Positions 35,461-44,020 of a stretch of 64,000 nt of DNA are shown here, in pieces. This DNA is from Polyangia bacterium (GTDB lineage: Bacteria > Myxococcota_A > Polyangia > Nannocystales > Nannocystaceae): positions 124,001-188,000 of the forward strand of contig JAUIFF010000004.1 in NCBI GenBank assembly GCA_030429545.1, read 5' to 3'. A model generated the notes under the pieces. The model was given only the letters and a program-made list of their open reading frames with translations, was not told where the DNA came from and made no database searches. The position numbers were made by a program, and so were the translations under genes. The stretch's first letter is position 1; the number at the start of each line of letters is the position of its first letter.

Positions 35461-35468
35461 ATGGGACA
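35455..35468. promoter_or_regulatory. 14-bp perfect palindrome over the start codon
   Basis: TGTCCCATGGGACA is a perfect inverted repeat that contains the ATG of the FG-GAP lipoprotein gene. No Shine-Dalgarno-like purine run precedes the ATG. The palindrome could be an operator or an RNA hairpin hiding the start; it could also be coincidence. Confidence 0.3.
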
Positions 35469-37710
35469 GAAAATTGTAGGTTTCCCAACCTGGCTGTGCG
35501 TGTTCGCAGCCGCATGTTCATTGACGGCCTGTGGTGACGGTGGCGAGGTGGTGACCGATTCCGCAAGCTCGGGTATGGAGTCGACCACAACCGACACCGG
35601 GCCGGCTCCGACAGCAACCATGACGCAGGGGATGAGCGACTCCGACTCGGCTGGTCCGACGGCCGGCTCAGAAAGTGCGAGTGACTCCGATGTTACGACG
35701 GTCGAGCCGACCGAAGACCCCACCAGCCAGGAGACGTTCGACACCAGCGTCTGCGGCCCAGGGGAGTTGCAGTGTGGCGACTTTTGCTTTGACGAGAACG
35801 ACCCAGACCATTGTGGCGACTGCGAAAACTCGTGTGAGGACAATGAGCAGTGTATCGACGGCGAATGTGTGGTCGACGTTGAGGAGGTCTGCGACGGTGA
35901 GGACAATGACACCGACGGCGAGATCGATGAGGACTTTCCCGACTCCGACAACGATGGCCTCGCCGATTGTATTGACAATAGTTGCGACGCCGAGCCGGCA
36001 CAGCCCGGCGAGGTCGAGGTCGACCCGACCTGCAACGCCCCGGATGTCGAGGTGATCGACCCGTGGAACGTGGCGATCGAATGGCAGTGGCAGCACCTCG
36101 AAGGCAACCCGAATGCACGCGACAGCTACGCAACACCGGTGATCGGCAACCTGACCGATGACAACGACGACGGCGAAGTCGATGAACTCGACACACCGGA
36201 CATTGTCACGATCCTCAACTCGGGGCACCTCGTGGCCTTGGATGGCGCCACAGGGGTCGAGCACTGGTCGGCCACCGGATTTCGTGTGGGGACCGGGATT
36301 GTCGTTGCCGACGTCAGTGGCAACGGCGTCAACGAAATCGTTGCGGTCGACAATACACAGCGCGCCGTCCTCGTTGAAGGCAGTAGCGGGGCGACGATTT
36401 GGACCTCGCAAGCGGTGTCGGGCTTCATCTACCCATTGCCGACAGTTGCCGACCTCGATGGCGATGGTACGGCCGAGGTCATCCACGGGGAGCATGTCCT
36501 CAATGGGCTCGACGGATCGACACTGTTTTCAATGGTCAACCCACCCGGCATCCCCTACACCATGCCGGCAGTGGCCGACTTTGACCTCGACGGGACACAG
36601 GAGATTGCCTTGGGTATGGCGGTATACGACCATACTGGGAACGAGTTGTGGACGACAACCGTGTCGGGTAACTATGGCCATTGGGGGCTTGTCCTCAATG
36701 CCGACGACGACGACGAGGCCGAGATGGTGTTTGTCGGTGGCGGCCGGATCGCTATCCACGACCACGACGGAACTGTTCTGGTCGATGTCGCCACCCCCGG
36801 GGCGCAGCGTCCGGGGCCGCCCTGTGCCGGTGACTTTGATGGCGACGGCGAGACCGAGATTGCGATGGCTTCCAACAGCGTGATGAGCGTGGTCGAACTC
36901 GACGGTTCGGAGCTGTGGTCGACGGCGATGATCAACGACGCTTCGGGGCTCGCCGGCTGCTCTGGCTACGATGTCAACGGCGATGGTGTCTACGAGATTT
37001 TGTTTGCCGACCAGGACCGCTTTTTCATCTTTGACGGGGCGACGGGGATGACCCGATTTGTCCAGGATGGCCACAGTTCGGGTACGGTGTTTGAGTATCC
37101 GACGGTCGCCGATGTCGACAACGATGGCTCCGCCGAAATCGTGTTTGTCAGCACCGGTTGGCAGGGCGATTGGGGCACCGTGACGGTGCTTGGCCACGGT
37201 GGCGACGGTTGGCAAAAAAGCGGACGGACCTGGCCGGTGCACGACTTTGCCGTGACCAATGTTGAGCCAGATGGCTCGATCCCCGCCCAGCCCGTGCCGT
37301 GGTGGCAGGTCTACAATGTCTATCGTGCCCGCCCGACGGTCGACGATGCCGCAGTCGACTTGGGGGTGATGTTTGTCGATGTGTGTACATCGGGTTGTGG
37401 CCCCGAGAATGCCGCGAGTGCGATTGTCCAGGCGTTCAACCAGGGAGGAATCGACTCGCAGCCGGGGGTACCTGTCTCGCTTTACCGCAAGGACGGCGAT
37501 GTCTACGAGCTGCTTGAAACCCAGGTGATCGCCGACCCGATTCCCGCGGGCACCAGCACCGACGGCCTGGTGTTTATGCTGACCTACGACCAGATTGGCG
37601 CCGATGGCCTGGTGGTGCGGGTCGACGACGACGGCAACGACATGGGCATTCAGACCGAGTGTAACGAGGCGAACAACGAGGCGAGTTTCACCGACCCGTT
37701 GTGTGGCTAG
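35461..37710 (+). CDS. FG-GAP/VCBS repeat lipoprotein with MopE-like motif
   Basis: A 749-residue lipoprotein: signal ending SLTAC-G, Thr/Ser/Asp linker, a Cys cluster (SVCGPGELQCGDFCFDENDP, about 96-115, then HCGDC and QCIDGECV), a calcium-type motif of the MopE/Stigma1 kind (VCDGEDNDTDGEIDEDFPDS), then a seven-bladed FG-GAP propeller (recurring DLDGDGTAEVIHG, DFDLDGTQEIALG, DFDGDGETEIAMA, DVDNDGSAEIVFV), and a C-terminal CARDB-like domain (about 635-749). Typical extracellular calcium-binding surface protein of myxobacteria. Converges with the thiolase gene, with a terminator between. Confidence 0.8.
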   Translation: MGQKIVGFPTWLCVFAAACSLTACGDGGEVVTDSASSGMESTTTDTGPAPTATMTQGMSDSDSAGPTAGSESASDSDVTTVEPTEDPTSQETFDTSVCGPGELQCGDFCFDENDPDHCGDCENSCEDNEQCIDGECVVDVEEVCDGEDNDTDGEIDEDFPDSDNDGLADCIDNSCDAEPAQPGEVEVDPTCNAPDVEVIDPWNVAIEWQWQHLEGNPNARDSYATPVIGNLTDDNDDGEVDELDTPDIVTILNSGHLVALDGATGVEHWSATGFRVGTGIVVADVSGNGVNEIVAVDNTQRAVLVEGSSGATIWTSQAVSGFIYPLPTVADLDGDGTAEVIHGEHVLNGLDGSTLFSMVNPPGIPYTMPAVADFDLDGTQEIALGMAVYDHTGNELWTTTVSGNYGHWGLVLNADDDDEAEMVFVGGGRIAIHDHDGTVLVDVATPGAQRPGPPCAGDFDGDGETEIAMASNSVMSVVELDGSELWSTAMINDASGLAGCSGYDVNGDGVYEILFADQDRFFIFDGATGMTRFVQDGHSSGTVFEYPTVADVDNDGSAEIVFVSTGWQGDWGTVTVLGHGGDGWQKSGRTWPVHDFAVTNVEPDGSIPAQPVPWWQVYNVYRARPTVDDAAVDLGVMFVDVCTSGCGPENAASAIVQAFNQGGIDSQPGVPVSLYRKDGDVYELLETQVIADPIPAGTSTDGLVFMLTYDQIGADGLVVRVDDDGNDMGIQTECNEANNEASFTDPLCG

Positions 37711-37726
37711 GTTTTTATGCATGTAC

Positions 37727-37759
37727 AAAAGCCGCGTACTCCCGTACGCGGCTTTTTTT
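37727..37759. terminator. Bidirectional intrinsic terminator
   Basis: AAAAGCCGCGTAC (37727-37739) pairs perfectly with GTACGCGGCTTTT (37744-37756) around a 4-nt loop, followed by T residues; the A-run on the left gives a U-tract for the opposite strand. It ends both the FG-GAP gene and the thiolase gene. A TGCATGTACA palindrome overlaps its left edge (37718-37727). Confidence 0.9.
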
Positions 37760-37772
37760 ACGAATGCGAGCG

Positions 37773-38948
37773 CTAGGCCTGGTACATCGTCACCACACAG
37801 GCGCCACCGAGGCCGAGGTTGTGTTGCAACCCGACCTTGGCATCCTTGACTTGGCGCTTGTCGGCCTGGCCGCGTAGCTGCCAGACAAGCTCGGCACATT
37901 GCGCCAAGCCGGTTGCCCCCAGCGGGTGTCCCTTGCTCAGCAGGCCGCCCGAGGGGTTGGTGACAAACTTGCCGCCGTAGGTGTTGTCGCCGTCCCAAAT
38001 AAACTTCTCGGCCTCGCCCTCGGGGCACAGGCCCAGGGCCTCATAGGTGAGCAGTTCGTTGGCGGTAAAGCAGTCGTGGAGCTCGATGACATCGACATCG
38101 TTTGGGCCGATACCCGAGGCTTCGTAGACCTGCTTGGCTGCCTGTTTGGCCATGTCAAAGCCGACCATTTTGATCATGCTCTTTTCGTCGAACGACGAGG
38201 CGTAGTCGGTGGTCATGGCTTGGGCGATGATTTTGACCGCACCCTCGCGCCCATGTTTTTTGGCAAACGCGTCCGAGCACAACACCGCAGCTGCGGCGCC
38301 GCAGGTCGGCGGGCAGCATTGGTAGCGGGTCAGTGGGTCAAAGATCTCCGGCGAGGCGAGGATTTCCTCGACACTCAAAACATCGCGAAACAGGGCCAGG
38401 GGGTTGTTGTTGGCGTGTTTACGGGCCTTTTCGGAGATCTTGGCAAAGGTCTCGCGGCGCGTGCCGTGTTGCCAGCGATACTCCCGACCTGCCCCTCCGA
38501 ACATCTGTGCGGCCGGCGGTGCCTGGGCAAACCCCTGGACCTCGTTCATGAGGTTGGCGTGGGCTTCGAGGGGGTTGGCACGGTCGTCCCACTTGGCCCC
38601 GAGCGCACCCTTTTCCATTTTTTCAAACCCGACCACGAGCGCACAGTCGACGCTCCCGCCCTCGATGGCTTGACGGGCCAAAAACAACGCGGTCGAGCCG
38701 GTCGAGCAGTTGTTGTTGACGTTGAACACCGGGATCCCGGTGAGCCCGAGTTCGTAGACCACCCGCTGGCCGCAGGTGCTGTCGCCGTAGACGTAGCCGG
38801 CGTAGGCCTGTTGGACTTCGTTGTAGGCGATACCTGCATCTGCAAGTGCTGCCGCGGCGGCCTTGCGTGCCATCACATTGTAGTCTTCGCTTTTGCCCGG
38901 CTTGGCAAACTTGACCATGCCGACGCCGATGATGTTGACCTTGCCCAT
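37773..38948 (-). CDS. SCPx-type thiolase (lipid-transfer protein/thiolase)
   Basis: A 391-residue thiolase of the sterol-carrier-protein-x class. The acyl-accepting cysteine is C81 ([14 protein letters not shown]); the second site is in [12 protein letters not shown] and the third in [12 protein letters not shown]. It cleaves 3-ketoacyl-CoA, in eukaryotes chiefly branched-chain and bile-acid-type side chains. AGGAG lies eight bases before the ATG at 38948. It follows the MFE-2-like gene by 39 bp on the same strand, giving a complete last-three-steps beta-oxidation unit. Substrate here is inferred. Confidence 0.9.
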   Translation of the reverse strand: MGKVNIIGVGMVKFAKPGKSEDYNVMARKAAAAALADAGIAYNEVQQAYAGYVYGDSTCGQRVVYELGLTGIPVFNVNNNCSTGSTALFLARQAIEGGSVDCALVVGFEKMEKGALGAKWDDRANPLEAHANLMNEVQGFAQAPPAAQMFGGAGREYRWQHGTRRETFAKISEKARKHANNNPLALFRDVLSVEEILASPEIFDPLTRYQCCPPTCGAAAAVLCSDAFAKKHGREGAVKIIAQAMTTDYASSFDEKSMIKMVGFDMAKQAAKQVYEASGIGPNDVDVIELHDCFTANELLTYEALGLCPEGEAEKFIWDGDNTYGGKFVTNPSGGLLSKGHPLGATGLAQCAELVWQLRGQADKRQVKDAKVGLQHNLGLGGACVVTMYQA

Positions 38949-38987
38949 GATGTGCTCCTTTGGTCCTGTCTGAAAGTTCTTACAGTT

Positions 38988-41900
38988 TTAGTTGGCCGCC
39001 GACATGTTGGCCCGCAGTGATTGTTTCAAATGACCGAGGCGCTTGGCCACCCCGACATCGCCATCGACCCGTAGCTTGCCGCGTTGAAACAGAACGCTTG
39101 CGTGGACATCCCCGCGGACGAGCGCGGCGAGGTCGGCAGCGGCGATCGAGAACACCGAGTCGGGCCCCTCGGCCGCTCCCTCGCTGACGCGCTCTCCCGG
39201 GGCCTCGGCACGTAAATCGAGGGTCCACGCGGTCCCACTGGTGGTGTCGCGCAGCTCGACCAGCGCACCGACCTCACCCGCGAGCTCGGGGTGGGCCTTG
39301 AGGACCTTGGCCAGCGAGGCGACGACTTCAGCCGCGCTCGGGCCCTCGTCTTTTTTCGTAGCCGTCGGTTTTTTGGCCTTGAGGACATCACCTTTTTGCT
39401 TGGCAGCCGCGACCGCAGCCTTGGCTTTTTCAGGGTCGATATCCTTGAGGAAGGTCAGCTTTTGCGAAGCCATGACATCGCCGCTGATTTTGAGCTTGCC
39501 GTCAAAGTACATCTGCTGGGGGTTGAGCTCGCCCCGGCTCATGGCCAAAAAGTCAGCTTGGCTGAGTTCGAGGGTGCAGTTGGGCTTGGTCGCCTCGCCG
39601 GCAGCCACGCTGCCAGGTGGGGTTTTGAGGTCGAGGGTCCACAGCGAGTCGGGATCGGTCAACTTCCACAGGTAGACCTTACCGATATTTTGTGCGATCT
39701 CGGGGTGGCGGGCGACGTGGTCACCAATGCCGATAAACACCTCGGCGGGCCCGGCCTCGGCCGACTTTTGTGGGGCAGTCTCACCGCCGGCACCAACCCT
39801 TGCATGTGCAGCTTGTTGGACGAGCTTTGGATCGAGCTTGGCGAGGAAGGTGAGCTTTTGCGAGGCCATGACATCGCCACCGATTTTGAGCCGGCCGTCG
39901 AAGTACAGTTTTTGCGCGTTGAGCTTGCCGGCACACATGGCCATAAAGTCAGCATCGGTCATCTCCAGCGTACAGTCGGCCTGGTCGATCCCTTCGCGGA
40001 CACCACCTGCGCCGTTTTTGAGGTCGACGGTCCACGCGCTGTCGGGGCTTGAAAGTTGAAAGCCGAACACCTTGCCGACTTTTTGCACAAGCCCGCTGTT
40101 TTGCGCGATGTGCTGACCTATCGCGGTAAACACATCGGCGCTGATCGGCTCGGCCGAGGCCGGCTTGTCAGCTTTGGCAGTGGGTTTTTTGCTGCGGTCG
40201 GGGGCCTTGGGAATCTCCGTGAAGAGCTCGACAGCCGCGTGGGAGATGACGAGCTTGTCACGTTCCTTGACTGTACATTGAAGAATGATGCGGGTGTCCG
40301 ACTCCTTCCACATCTCGGTGTGGAGGGTTTCGCCGGGGAACACACTGCCGGAAAACCGGACATCGATACTCTTGAAGTAGCGCGGGTCGCCGTCGCAAAA
40401 CGCGTTGATGACGTGGCGGGCGACATGTCCAAAGGTACATAAACCGTGGAGAATCGGTCGCTCAAAGCCAAACGCGCGGGCGAAGTTGGGGTCGGCGTGG
40501 AGCGGGTTGACATCGCCACTGAGGCGGTAGAGCAGGGCCTGATTGGCCGAAAGTTGCTCGGTGGTGGTGGCATCGGCCTCGCGCTTGGGCGGGACGTTGC
40601 GCTCGTCACTCGGGCCGCGCTCGCCCCCCCAGCCACCGGCGCCCTTGATCAGCAGGGAGACGTCGTTGCGCACAACTTCGTCGCCGTGTTTATCGCGGCT
40701 GATGCACTCCATCACCACGACCGCGTGCTTGCCCTTGTCCCAAATGTCGCGGACCTTGATCGAGTGGGTGAGTGTACAACTAGTGGGCAGTGGGCGCACC
40801 ACTTCGAGGCGTTGCTCGCCGTGGAGTAGGCGCTCGACGCCAAAGTTGAGGCCGGGAGCGAGCTTGCCCTTGCTGGCCATGTCGATGATGGCGTTGAGCG
40901 GGGGAATCACGCCAAAGGTCGGCAGGCTGCGAAAGCCCTCTCCGTGCATTTCGTAGACCAGCTGGAGGTCTTTGCTGTTGAGCGGGTCGCGGGCCGCCCC
41001 AACCCCGAGGGCGTAGAGCGCGAGGTCTTTTTGCTCATAGCTACTTTTGCTTTCGGGGAACTCGTAGCCGAGCGCCTCGTCGCAATCGATAAATTTGTTG
41101 CCACCCTTACTTGGCCCCTCAGCAATGTTGTCGAGGACAGGCTTGATCGCCGACATCGCGTCGGTCGGGTAGGTGGCCTTGCCAAAGTCGACGACCGTGG
41201 GCCAGGCCTCGCGGATGTCCTCCGGGGCCATGTCGCGGCCGATCCGGTACATTTTGCCCTCAGTACGTTGCCATCGGAGTTTGGCCACCATGCCGCCACC
41301 GACCTCGAAGATCCCGCCGGTTTCTTCACATGACTCATGGCACAGGTAGGCGACGAGCGGGCTGACGTACTCCGGCTTGAGTGCGGCGATCAGGTCGGGT
41401 GGCAGGATGGTCTCGGTCATGCGCGAGCCGGCGACCGGGGCAATTGTATTGACATGTATTCCACGCTTGCGACCCTCGTGGGCGAGCGTGAGGCCAAAGC
41501 CGGCGAGGCCGAGTTTGGCGGTGCTGTAGTTGGCCTGGCCAAAGTTGCCGTAGAGCCCAGCGGCCGAGCTGGTCATGATAATGCGGCCGTAGCGTTGCTC
41601 TCGCATGTGTGGCCAAGCCGCGTGGGAGACCTTAAAGCTGCCCAGCACATGGACCTGATAAATGAGGTCCCAGTCGTCCTGCGACATCTTGTGAAAGCTG
41701 ACGTCGCGCAAAATTCCGGCGTTGTTGATGACGATGTCGACCTTGCCAAAGCTGTCGAGGGCACACTGGATGATCTTTTCGCCGTCGGTGACCGAGTCGT
41801 AGTTGGCGACCGCCTCGCCCCCGGCCTCCTTGATTTCGGCGACGACCCGGTCGGCAGCTTTTTGCGAACTGCCCTTGCCGTGGGCCGAGCCACCTAAGTC

Positions 41901-42020
41901 GTTGACCACAACCTTGGCCCCGCGACTGGCGAGGAGGTGGGCGTGGGACCGTCCGAGCCCGTTACCGGCCCCCGTGACGACAGCGACGCGACCATCAAAA
42001 CGCAGATCTTTGTTGCTCAT
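38988..42020 (-). CDS. MFE-2-like fusion: SDR dehydrogenase, hydratase 2, three SCP2 domains
   Basis: A 1010-residue multifunctional beta-oxidation protein like peroxisomal MFE-2. The SDR domain (1-300) has TGAGNGLG (16-23), NNAG (99-102), Ser about 151, Y165 and K169. The MaoC/hydratase-2 region (about 320-625) includes SGDVNPLHADPNFARAFGFE and ILHGLCTFGHVARHV. Three C-terminal SCP2 domains follow (about 640-745, 765-870, 890-1005); the first two share a KLYFDGRLKIGGDVMASQKL-type ending, and the third is diverged. Eukaryotic MFE-2 has one SCP2 domain, so three is notable. AGGAA precedes the ATG at 42020. It probably hydrates and oxidises enoyl-CoAs for the adjacent thiolase. Confidence 0.85.
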   Translation of the reverse strand: MSNKDLRFDGRVAVVTGAGNGLGRSHAHLLASRGAKVVVNDLGGSAHGKGSSQKAADRVVAEIKEAGGEAVANYDSVTDGEKIIQCALDSFGKVDIVINNAGILRDVSFHKMSQDDWDLIYQVHVLGSFKVSHAAWPHMREQRYGRIIMTSSAAGLYGNFGQANYSTAKLGLAGFGLTLAHEGRKRGIHVNTIAPVAGSRMTETILPPDLIAALKPEYVSPLVAYLCHESCEETGGIFEVGGGMVAKLRWQRTEGKMYRIGRDMAPEDIREAWPTVVDFGKATYPTDAMSAIKPVLDNIAEGPSKGGNKFIDCDEALGYEFPESKSSYEQKDLALYALGVGAARDPLNSKDLQLVYEMHGEGFRSLPTFGVIPPLNAIIDMASKGKLAPGLNFGVERLLHGEQRLEVVRPLPTSCTLTHSIKVRDIWDKGKHAVVVMECISRDKHGDEVVRNDVSLLIKGAGGWGGERGPSDERNVPPKREADATTTEQLSANQALLYRLSGDVNPLHADPNFARAFGFERPILHGLCTFGHVARHVINAFCDGDPRYFKSIDVRFSGSVFPGETLHTEMWKESDTRIILQCTVKERDKLVISHAAVELFTEIPKAPDRSKKPTAKADKPASAEPISADVFTAIGQHIAQNSGLVQKVGKVFGFQLSSPDSAWTVDLKNGAGGVREGIDQADCTLEMTDADFMAMCAGKLNAQKLYFDGRLKIGGDVMASQKLTFLAKLDPKLVQQAAHARVGAGGETAPQKSAEAGPAEVFIGIGDHVARHPEIAQNIGKVYLWKLTDPDSLWTLDLKTPPGSVAAGEATKPNCTLELSQADFLAMSRGELNPQQMYFDGKLKISGDVMASQKLTFLKDIDPEKAKAAVAAAKQKGDVLKAKKPTATKKDEGPSAAEVVASLAKVLKAHPELAGEVGALVELRDTTSGTAWTLDLRAEAPGERVSEGAAEGPDSVFSIAAADLAALVRGDVHASVLFQRGKLRVDGDVGVAKRLGHLKQSLRANMSAAN

Positions 42021-42402
42021 CTCAATCAGTTCCTTTGCCTAGGAGGGGTTGTCGGTACACCTGCCGAAGACTATCCAGTGGACGCGTTGGTCGGACACGA
42101 GCCGATCGAACGTAGGTCCACGAAGGAGGCAGCACGGGGGCCTACGAGTAGGATGTGCAGCTGTGACAGTTGGCCTGACGATGGCCCATTGGTATCCCGA
42201 AATCCCGCGTAAGTCGACGGAAATCACCGGGTTTGCGGGGCCCACAATAGTTGCAACTACATAATAATGTTGAGCGATGACGCGCCCGTCATATGTGGAC
42301 GGGTGGATCCTCGGGTGCCGGCAAAAACCCGGCTACCGGTAAAAACTCGCCGCCGATGATTTCTGCCGACAATCTCTCGTTTCTCCAGGTACCATCTCGC
42401 GA
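42021..42402. promoter_or_regulatory. Divergent promoter region, MFE-2 and response-regulator genes
   Basis: A 382-bp gap between divergent transcripts. It contains a TGCAACTACA palindrome at 42252 followed by an AT-rich TAATAATG. No gene is apparent; promoter elements are not assigned with confidence. Confidence 0.4.
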
Positions 42403-42834
42403 ATGGTCGATCGTGGACAAATCGATGGTGTACGGCTTTCAGGTCAGCATCCGATCCTGATGCTCGACGACGACCCGATCGATATCGAGGCTGCGATCCG
42501 TTGTCATCGACTCAGCGGAATCGAAAATCCGTTGGTCACGTTTTCTTCGAGCGATGCGTTTTTGGACTACCTCAATCAGGTCGCCATCGGGAACCGGGAG
42601 ATGCCGGCACTGGTGTTGATGGACATCCGCATGCCAGGTCGCGACGGGTTTGATGTCATCGAGCTTTTACGGGGGCTTCCGGCATTGGCACAAATGCCGC
42701 CGGTGGTGATGTTGACGACCTCGAAGCTCGGGGCTGACCGCGAGCGGGCGACCGCGCTGGGTTGCCGCGGGTATTTTATCAAGCCGAGTTCTTTTCGTGA
42801 GTATACATCATTTTTCCAACAGCTTGTGGCGTAG
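42403..42834 (+). CDS. CheY-like single-domain response regulator
   Basis: A 143-residue receiver domain without output domain. The acidic pocket is D22-D24 (LMLDDDP), the phospho-acceptor D74 (VLMDIRMPG), the switch Thr105 (MLTTSK) and the conserved Lys127 (FIKPSS). It resembles Rcp1-like regulators that act by protein contact. The stop is 3 bp before the GTG of the histidine kinase, so translation is probably coupled, and the two form a cognate pair. ATG at 42403; residues 1-15 are an extra leader. Confidence 0.9.
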   Translation: MVDRGQIDGVRLSGQHPILMLDDDPIDIEAAIRCHRLSGIENPLVTFSSSDAFLDYLNQVAIGNREMPALVLMDIRMPGRDGFDVIELLRGLPALAQMPPVVMLTTSKLGADRERATALGCRGYFIKPSSFREYTSFFQQLVA

Positions 42835-42837
42835 CGG

Positions 42838-43956
42838 GTGAATCTCGGTCTCGAACAGCTCCAAGCGATTGCTGACCTGTCGCAGGTCGGCTACTCGGTT
42901 GTCGAACTTTCAGACCCCAGCGACGCCGAGACGTGGGTGATTCGCTACAACAACCAGGCGGCCTCGACTGCGTCGCAGATGGACCTGGCCCCGTTGGTCG
43001 GCAAGCGGTTTTTGGCTGCATTTCCGGCGATCCGCGGGACCCCGTTTATCGACTGGTACCGCCAGGTGCTCAGCTCGGGACAGCCACTCGAGGTGCCGGA
43101 AATCCGCTACGGCGATGAGCATGTACCGGAGGCGGCCTATCGCGTGTGGCTGTCGTCGTTGCCCGGCAACTTTGTGCTCGGGCAGTATGTCAATGTCACG
43201 CTCCAACGCCGGGCCGAGGGACGGTTGCGTAAACTCAACGCCAGCCTAGAACAACAGGTGGCCGAACGGACAGCTGAACTTCAGGCTTCGCGCCAGGTCC
43301 TGCGCGAGGTGACCTATGCATCTGCACACGATCTCAAAAGCCCGTTGCGGCACCTGCAGCTATACCTCGATCAGCTGCGGGATACCCCAGAGGAGGACCT
43401 AGGCCAGGTGGTCGACGCGATGTCACAGGCGCTCGAACGTGGGGTTGCTCGGCTCGACTCGTTGATCGAGTACACCGAGCTTTCAAGTAGTGACGGCGGG
43501 ACCTTTGCCACGATTGAGCTGCAGCCAGTGATCGAGGAGGTCGTCGATGGGGTCCGCGGAGCGTTTGCCGAGGCCGAAGTGGTTGTTGATACAACTGTGT
43601 CCAGGGTGACGGTGGTGGCCGCGGCGTTTCGTACGGTGCTGCGTGAGTTGGTCCGCAATGCCCTGTTGTATCGGCGGCTGGATGCCCCGGACCATCGCGT
43701 CGAAATCTCGGTGAAGATCGTCGCTGGAAAGCTGCAACTGCGGGTCCGCGACAACGGTGTCGGGATTCCATCGTCCCAGGTAGGGCGCATCTTTCAGGCG
43801 TTTTATCGGGGACATCCGGCGAGTACGTATGCCGGCGTTGGGATTGGCCTCGCGGTCGCCCGGGTCGCCTGTGAGACGGCCAAGGGCTCGCTCTCGTGCG
43901 AGGACGCTCCCGGTAGTGGTGCGATTTTTGTCGCGAGTTTTTTGCTCGGGGCTTAG
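42838..43956 (+). CDS. Cytoplasmic PAS-type sensor histidine kinase
   Basis: A 372-residue kinase without transmembrane helices. A PAS-like domain (about 1-125) is followed by a coiled coil (126-155), HisKA with H164 (ASAHDLKSPLRHL, phytochrome-type H-box), and HATPase_c with N-box ELVRNALLYRR, DNGVGIP and a GVGIGLAVARVA G2 box. All catalytic motifs are intact. GTG start at 42838, immediately after the response regulator. The PAS ligand is unknown; the cytosolic location means it senses an internal signal. A TGCATCTGCA copy (43317) covers the codons just before the H-box. Confidence 0.85.
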   Translation: MNLGLEQLQAIADLSQVGYSVVELSDPSDAETWVIRYNNQAASTASQMDLAPLVGKRFLAAFPAIRGTPFIDWYRQVLSSGQPLEVPEIRYGDEHVPEAAYRVWLSSLPGNFVLGQYVNVTLQRRAEGRLRKLNASLEQQVAERTAELQASRQVLREVTYASAHDLKSPLRHLQLYLDQLRDTPEEDLGQVVDAMSQALERGVARLDSLIEYTELSSSDGGTFATIELQPVIEEVVDGVRGAFAEAEVVVDTTVSRVTVVAAAFRTVLRELVRNALLYRRLDAPDHRVEISVKIVAGKLQLRVRDNGVGIPSSQVGRIFQAFYRGHPASTYAGVGIGLAVARVACETAKGSLSCEDAPGSGAIFVASFLLGA

Positions 43957-43968
43957 CCCAGCCGGGTA

Positions 43969-44002
43969 AACAAAAAGCGCCCCAGGTGGGACGCTTTTTG
44001 TT
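43969..44002. terminator. Bidirectional intrinsic terminator
   Basis: AACAAAAAGCG pairs with CGCTTTTTGTT, with an inner CCC/GGG stem and an AGGT loop. A-rich left and T-rich right arms let it stop both the histidine-kinase transcript (forward) and the lon transcript (reverse). Confidence 0.85.
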
Positions 44003-44020
44003 GGTGATACAACGAGCTTA

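Noticed and set aside
36529..38028. 499-codon reverse frame across the FG-GAP gene end and thiolase end
   Set aside because: It runs through an intrinsic terminator and two well-supported genes; the translation has the Arg/His composition typical of an antisense frame.
43588..43600. TTGATACAA words (also near 49463) as part of the dispersed palindrome
   Set aside because: They have a 1-nt instead of 2-nt centre and do not fit TGYANNTRCA, so they were not counted.
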